A stretch of DNA of 16,671 nt from DASRHY01 sp046765875 (GTDB lineage Bacteria; Actinomycetota; Actinomycetes; Propionibacteriales; Kribbellaceae), in contig JBKPSJ010000299.1 of NCBI GenBank assembly GCA_046765875.1, positions 1 through 16,671 on the forward strand. Direction: 5' to 3'. A program made the position numbers and the translations under genes. This document shows positions 13,711 to 16,671 of the stretch, piece after piece (within the stretch, counting starts at the first letter, position 1; each line of letters starts with the position of its first letter). A model generated the notes under the pieces. The model was not told the DNA's origin and did no database searches. It worked only from the letters and a program-made list of their open reading frames with translations.

Positions 13711-14784
13711 TCAGCGGGACGGGCGGCGGGTGAGGGCGGCGGCGTGGAGGTCTTCGAGGACCTGCTCGGTGGTCTCCCAGCTCATGCAGGCGTCGGTGAC
13801 CGAGCGGCCGTAGACGAGTTCGCGGGTCGGGTCCAGGTCCTGCCGGCCCTCCACCAGGAACGACTCCAGCATCACCCCGACGATAGCCTCGTTGCCGTCG
13901 GCAACTTGGGCCGCCACGTCGGCCGCCACGACCGGCTGACGGGTGTGGTCCTTGCGGCTGTTGCCGTGGCTGGCATCGACCACGACTCGTTGCCGTAGGC
14001 CCGCATCGGTCAGCCATTTCAGCGCGCCGGCGATCGAGTCCGCGTCGTAGTTTGGACCGGAGTCGGCGCCGCGCAGCACCAGGTGACAGTCGGCGTTGCC
14101 GCGGGTGTGCATGATCGCCGGAGTTCCGTCGGTGTCGATCCCGGTGAAGACATGCGGCACGGCGGCGGCGCGGATCGCGTCGACGGCGGTGCCGATGCTC
14201 CCGTCCGGCCGGTTCTTCATCCCGATCGGCATCGAGAGCCCACTCGCCAGCTGCCGGTGGACCTGACTCTCGACCGTACGAGCGCCGATCGCGCCCCAGC
14301 TCACACAGTCGGACAGGTACTGCGGAATGATCGGGTCGAGGAACTCACAGCCGGCCGGCAATCCCTTGCGCAGAACGTCGCGGAGCAACGCCCGGGCGGT
14401 ACGCAGGCCGGTGTTGACATCACCCGAGCCGTCCAGCGCCGGGTCGTTGATCAGGCCCTTCCAGCCCAGCGTGGACCGCGGCTTCTCGAAGTAGACGCGC
14501 ACCACCACCAGCAACCCGTCGGACAACCGGTCCGCGACCGCGGCGAGCCGGTCTGCGTACTCGAGCGCGGCGACCGGGTCGTGGACCGAGCACGGCCCGA
14601 CGACGACCAGCAGCCGGTCGTCGGCTCCGTCAAGGACGCGGGCGACGTCGCGGCGGCCGGCGAGCACGGTGCCGGCCAGGTCGTCGTCGAGCGGGAGTTC
14701 GCCGAGCAGGTCCGCGGGTCTCACCAGAGGCACGACCTTGTCGATGCGCTGGTCTACGACGTTGTTGCCGGTGGTGACTGTCAT
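13711..14784 (-). CDS. 3-deoxy-7-phosphoheptulonate (DAHP) synthase, type I (AroF/G/H class)
   Basis: The enzyme joins phosphoenolpyruvate and erythrose 4-phosphate in the first step of the shikimate pathway. At 357 residues it has the type I-alpha hallmarks: VVGPCSVHD (61-69, with the metal-binding Cys), RVYFEKPRSTLGWKGLINDP (96-115), GMKNRPDGS, and VVDASHGNSRKDH. Many actinobacteria rely on the unrelated type II enzyme, so this may be an additional or replacement copy. GGAGAGG 8 nt before ATG-14784 is the ribosome binding site; the frame is open to 14943, but that part is the untranslated leader. The upstream aromatic leader peptide and terminator suggest attenuation. The TGA stop lies in the last repeat core of the array. 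Confidence 0.95.
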   Translation of the reverse strand: MTVTTGNNVVDQRIDKVVPLVRPADLLGELPLDDDLAGTVLAGRRDVARVLDGADDRLLVVVGPCSVHDPVAALEYADRLAAVADRLSDGLLVVVRVYFEKPRSTLGWKGLINDPALDGSGDVNTGLRTARALLRDVLRKGLPAGCEFLDPIIPQYLSDCVSWGAIGARTVESQVHRQLASGLSMPIGMKNRPDGSIGTAVDAIRAAAVPHVFTGIDTDGTPAIMHTRGNADCHLVLRGADSGPNYDADSIAGALKWLTDAGLRQRVVVDASHGNSRKDHTRQPVVAADVAAQVADGNEAIVGVMLESFLVEGRQDLDPTRELVYGRSVTDACMSWETTEQVLEDLHAAALTRRPSR

Positions 14785-14838
14785 GCGGGAGACCTCTCCG
14801 CCGGCCTGGTCCTTCGCGCGACACCGCCGGCTGTTCTG

Positions 14839-14873
14839 GGAACGAGAAGAGGCAGGGACGATGTCCCTGCCTC
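14839..14873 (-). terminator. Attenuator-like terminator in the DAHP synthase leader
   Basis: Read on the minus strand, GAGGCAGGGAC and GTCCCTGCCTC pair perfectly for 11 bp around the 3-nt loop ATC (14849-14873), followed by TTCTCGTTCC. The pyrimidine-rich tail is on the minus-strand side only; the plus side reads GGGCCGG. It lies 54 nt before the DAHP synthase ribosome binding region and 30 nt after the leader ORF, so in the right place to stop transcription before the gene. GCCGGCC just before the hairpin (14881-14875) can pair with GGCCGGC inside the leader ORF (14941-14935). Confidence 0.75.
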
Positions 14874-14903
14874 GGGCCGGCTCTGGTGCCTGTGTGCGTG
14901 ACG

Positions 14904-14972
14904 TCAGCGTGCAGCCGAGTCGCGCGGCGCCGGGGCCGGCCACTCAAAGAACTGCCAATAGCGACGTGACAC
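14904..14972 (-). CDS. Aromatic leader peptide (22 codons) upstream of DAHP synthase
   Basis: From GTG-14972 the frame reads (V/M)SRRYWQFFEWPAPAPR, then five more residues and a TGA. Tyr, Trp, Phe, Phe and Trp fall at codons 5, 6, 8, 9 and 11, so all three aromatic amino acids are present in seven codons, a composition expected for a sensor of aminoacyl-tRNA supply. A TACGGT 7 nt before the GTG would make the transcript leaderless; a second in-frame GTG at 14981 is the alternative start. The ORF ends 30 nt before an 11-bp terminator hairpin and 120 nt before the DAHP synthase ATG. The role is inferred by analogy with trp-type leader peptides. Confidence 0.72.
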   Translation of the reverse strand: MSRRYWQFFEWPAPAPRDSAAR

Positions 14973-14979
14973 GCCGAAC

Positions 14980-14985
14980 ACCGTA
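14980..14985 (-). promoter_or_regulatory. -10-like TACGGT before the aromatic leader peptide
   Basis: TACGGT on the minus strand fits TANNNT and is exactly 7 nt before GTG-14972. The sequence 17 nt further up (TGCAGG) is a poor -35 match. If used, the leader ORF would be translated from the first transcribed bases, as with other genes in this window. Confidence 0.45.
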
Positions 14986-15044
14986 GCGCATTGTTCTCGG
15001 GTCCTGCAGCCTCGTATCACATCCTGACAGGTGAGAATGAGGCC

Positions 15045-15602
15045 ATGACCTACGTTCAGTTGGTCCGGCACGGGGAAGCCGATTACGGGCCGATCAACGA
15101 CCGCGGCTGGCCCGGCTTGGCGTCGGAGCTGGCACCACTGACCCCCGACGGCATCGCACAGGCCGTGGCCGCCGCCGACGAATTGACCGGTGCCGGCGCG
15201 ACGTACCTGGTGAGTGCGCCGGCGACCCGCGCGCTGCACACCGCCGCGGTGATCGGCCACCGGCTGGCGCTCGGCGTCCGGGTCGACTTCGACCTGCGCG
15301 AATGGGCCGCGGACCGGGCCGGCAACTGGCGGGGCCTTGCCGACATCCGGGCCGCACGGCGCGATTTCGAGGACCATGACGGCGAGTGGCCGGTCGGTAC
15401 CAGCCGTCCGTGGGAACCGCTCTCGGACGTCCGCGAGCGGGTCGTTGCCGCGCTGCAACGACATTTGGACGCCACCGCCGGCCCCGTGATCGTGGTGACG
15501 CACGCGATGGTGATCCGCGCGCTCACCGGCGACGACGACATCGATCCGGGCGGCGTCCGCCGGTACGTGCTGGTTCCCGACCTCGCCGCCGACGATGCCT
15601 AA
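15045..15602 (+). CDS. Histidine phosphatase (phosphoglycerate mutase-like)
   Basis: A 185-residue branch-1 histidine phosphatase. The catalytic motif is LVRHGEAD (H9 forms the phospho-His), with supporting residues R62 (SAPATRALHTA), E86 (LREW) and H153 (VVTHAMVIRAL). It is likely a small-molecule phosphatase; the natural substrate is unknown. AGGTGAG about 9 nt before ATG-15045 is a likely ribosome binding site. The gene is divergent from the DAHP synthase leader (72 bp between the leader start and this ATG). Its end overlaps crcB by 8 nt, so it seems to be part of the fluoride-export operon, though a direct role in fluoride resistance is not established. Confidence 0.93.
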   Translation: MTYVQLVRHGEADYGPINDRGWPGLASELAPLTPDGIAQAVAAADELTGAGATYLVSAPATRALHTAAVIGHRLALGVRVDFDLREWAADRAGNWRGLADIRAARRDFEDHDGEWPVGTSRPWEPLSDVRERVVAALQRHLDATAGPVIVVTHAMVIRALTGDDDIDPGGVRRYVLVPDLAADDA

Positions 15603-16008
15603 GGCAACCAGATATCGACGTCAGGTGCCGGTTCTCGTCGCGATCGCCATCGGGGGCGTCATCGGCGCGTTCGGTCGGTACTCGCTTGCCCCGGGCAACG
15701 ACACCGTGTTCCCGTGGCATACCTTCGTGGTCAACGTCAGCGGCTGCCTGGCGATCGGGGTACTGCTCGTCGTGATCACCGAGGCCCGCTCGGTGCACCG
15801 GCTGGCCCGGCCATTCCTCGGCACCGGCGTGCTGGGTGGCTACACCACCTTCTCCACGTACGCCGTGCAGACCGAGCGGCTCTTGCCCGGGCACCCGCTG
15901 GTCGCGACGACGTACCTGATCGGTACGGCGCTGGCCGCGCTGCTCGCCGTCCAGACCGGCGTGGTCGTCACCCGCCGGCTGATGCTTCCGCGTCGGGAGG
16001 AACGATGA
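15595..16008 (+). CDS. crcB: Fluoride ion exporter CrcB/Fluc (first copy)
   Basis: A 137-residue, four-transmembrane-helix protein. GGVIGAFGRYSL opens the family, FPWHTFVVNVSGCLAIG (39-55) contains the conserved pore Asn, and GVLGGYTTFSTYAVQTE (about 78-94) contains the Phe-box and the Thr/Ser residues that line the fluoride pore. Fluc channels work as antiparallel dimers; paired genes such as this and the copy at 16334 often form heterodimers. The start overlaps the upstream gene by 8 nt, with no obvious own ribosome binding site. It is followed by an ATGA overlap into DUF190. No fluoride riboswitch is seen upstream of the operon. Confidence 0.95.
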   Translation: MPKATRYRRQVPVLVAIAIGGVIGAFGRYSLAPGNDTVFPWHTFVVNVSGCLAIGVLLVVITEARSVHRLARPFLGTGVLGGYTTFSTYAVQTERLLPGHPLVATTYLIGTALAALLAVQTGVVVTRRLMLPRREER

Positions 16009-16337
16009 ACAGGCACCGGCTGACGATCCTGCTCGGCGAGGACGACCAGTGGCACCACCACGCGGCGTACCACGAGATCGTACGGCGGGCGCATGCCGCC
16101 GGGCTGGCCGGTACCACGGTCTTCCGCGGCGTCGAGGGGTACGGCGCGAACAATCACATCCACACCACCCGGATCCTCAGCCTGAGTGAGGACCTCCCGG
16201 TCGCCGTCGTGATCGTCGACACCGAGGACCGGCTGCGCACGTTCGTCGCCGGGCTGCACGAACTCGGCATCGAGGGACTGGCCACGCTCGAACCGGTCGA
16301 GGTCCTGGACTTGGCTGCCGGGGGCAACAAAGAGTGA
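16005..16337 (+). CDS. DUF190 family (PII-like) protein
   Basis: The 110-residue protein has the DUF190 marks: LTILLGEDDQWHHHAAYHEIVRRAHAAGLAGTTVFRGVEGYG (landmarks LTILLGEDD, HEIVRRAHAAGLAG and VFRGVEGYG), then HTTRILSLSEDLPVAVVIVDTED and a C-terminal VEVLDL strand. The fold is related to PII signal proteins and normally assembles as a trimer, so it may regulate the channel encoded on either side. GGGAGGAACG directly before ATG-16005 is a good ribosome binding site. The ATG overlaps the crcB stop (ATGA), and its own stop overlaps the GTG of the second crcB (GTGA). Confidence 0.93.
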   Translation: MNRHRLTILLGEDDQWHHHAAYHEIVRRAHAAGLAGTTVFRGVEGYGANNHIHTTRILSLSEDLPVAVVIVDTEDRLRTFVAGLHELGIEGLATLEPVEVLDLAAGGNKE

Positions 16338-16671
16338 CCATCCTGCTCATCGCCGCGGGCGCCGCGGTGGGTGCTCCGCTGCGCTATCTGATCGACCGGT
16401 TCGTCCAGCGGCGCACCGGTGGCGGGTTCCCGTGGGGGACGCTGACGGTCAACGTCAGCGGCAGCCTGGTGCTCGGCTTCGTCTCCCAGGCCGCAGGTAG
16501 TCGGCTGTCGCTGCTGTTCGGCGTCGGCTTCTGCGGCGCGTTCACGACGTACAGCACGTTCGGGTACGAGACGGTACGGCTGGTTCAGGACGGTGCGCGG
16601 CCGCATGCCGTGGCGAACGCGGCGGCCAGCGTGGCTGCTGGGCTGGCCGCCGCGGCCATCGGATGGGAGCT
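16334..16671 (+). CDS. crcB: Fluoride ion exporter CrcB/Fluc (second copy), cut by the right edge
   Basis: The visible 112 residues start MTILLIAAGAAVGAPLRYLIDRF (landmarks MTILLIAAG and GAPLRYLIDRF). FPWGTLTVNVSGSLVLGF follows, with the conserved Asn, then GFCGAFTTYSTFGYETVRL with the Phe-box. The fourth helix is present at the edge and little of the protein can be missing. It starts with GTG in a GTGA overlap with DUF190. Compared with the first copy it lacks the N-terminal extension, so the two are likely different subunits of one heterodimer. Confidence 0.93.
   Translation, partial: MTILLIAAGAAVGAPLRYLIDRFVQRRTGGGFPWGTLTVNVSGSLVLGFVSQAAGSRLSLLFGVGFCGAFTTYSTFGYETVRLVQDGARPHAVANAAASVAAGLAAAAIGWE

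Larger units (their letters stand above)
13148..13715. repeat. Dense array of a 20-bp repeat, consensus GYTGAACAASYTGTGGTGGC, in both orientations
   Basis: No gene lies here. The core TGAACA or its complement occurs 19 times in about 570 bp. Plus-oriented copies start at 13183, 13203, 13235, 13266, 13286, 13306, 13326, 13346, 13547 and 13567. Minus-oriented cores are at 13364, 13384, 13420, 13459, 13585, 13605, 13637, 13656 and 13708. A degenerate copy is at 13148 (GCTGAAC). Neighbouring copies are most often exactly 20 bp apart. Orientation runs plus, minus, plus, minus, giving two head-to-head blocks. The second half varies between CTGTGCCGGC and CTGTGGTGGC. The stop codons of both flanking convergent genes fall inside end copies. 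I know no named repeat with this consensus. Confidence 0.92.

Noticed and set aside
13148..13715. CRISPR array
   Set aside because: Copies abut each other or vary in spacing, occur in both orientations and have no unique spacers; no cas genes are present.
14630..14947. Minus-strand frame across the DAHP synthase leader, and the 5' extension of the DAHP synthase frame to 14943
   Set aside because: Both run through the terminator hairpin and the untranslated leader; the enzyme start at 14784 has its own ribosome binding site.
14973..15044. Fluoride riboswitch before the crcB operon
   Set aside because: I could not find the conserved pseudoknot sequence of the crcB motif in this short divergent region.

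Overview
This is a chromosomal stretch from a high-GC actinomycete. Gene content points to Actinobacteria: an htpX–pspAB pair, a mycobacterial-type adenosine kinase, a DUF6297 membrane protein with its own ABC ATPase, a DUF664-type DinB protein, and several genes with a -10-like hexamer only 6-8 nt before the start codon, as in leaderless transcripts. Codon and dinucleotide usage (many GTAC/CGTACG) would suit the Propionibacteriales (for example Kribbella or relatives), but this placement is a guess. I see no phage, transposase, tRNA or rRNA genes and no sign of recent transfer.

Layout. 1-622: the edge of a DAPG-hydrolase-like gene (-) and a divergent small thioredoxin-like protein (+). 633-2108: the envelope-stress pair htpX and pspAB (-). 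2368-3405: a 65-residue acidic protein with a duplicated YDLAH motif and a secreted protein (+). 3413-5688: an F420-dependent-reductase-like NAD(P)-binding protein and a trehalose-synthase-like GH13 enzyme (-). 5772-7685: an SDR, a small OmdA/YdeI-type protein and a GNAT acetyltransferase (+). 7666-10424: a tightly overlapped operon of O-methyltransferase, ABC ATPase and DUF6297 membrane protein (-). 10560-12058: adenosine kinase (+) converging on a DinB protein (-), whose stop codons share one CTAG. 12365-13152: a small conserved protein and the YbaK-type tRNA deacylase (+). 13148-13715: a dense array of about 20 copies of a 20-bp repeat. 13711-14985: a type I DAHP synthase (-) behind an aromatic leader peptide and an attenuator-like terminator. 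15045-16671: histidine phosphatase, crcB, DUF190 and a second crcB (+), a fluoride-export operon cut by the right edge.

The most interesting parts are regulatory or structural. (1) The DAHP synthase gene, first step of aromatic amino-acid synthesis, is preceded by a 22-codon ORF holding Tyr, Trp, Phe, Phe and Trp within seven codons. An 11-bp perfect hairpin with a U-rich tail follows, which looks like transcription attenuation sensing all three aromatic amino acids. (2) The repeat array fills the whole space between two convergent genes, in two head-to-head blocks, with both genes' stop codons inside repeat cores. (3) The ABC/DUF6297 junction is a perfect-phase triplication of a 14-bp start region. 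It makes three successive ATGA stop-start overlaps, the first two opening five-codon mini-ORFs.
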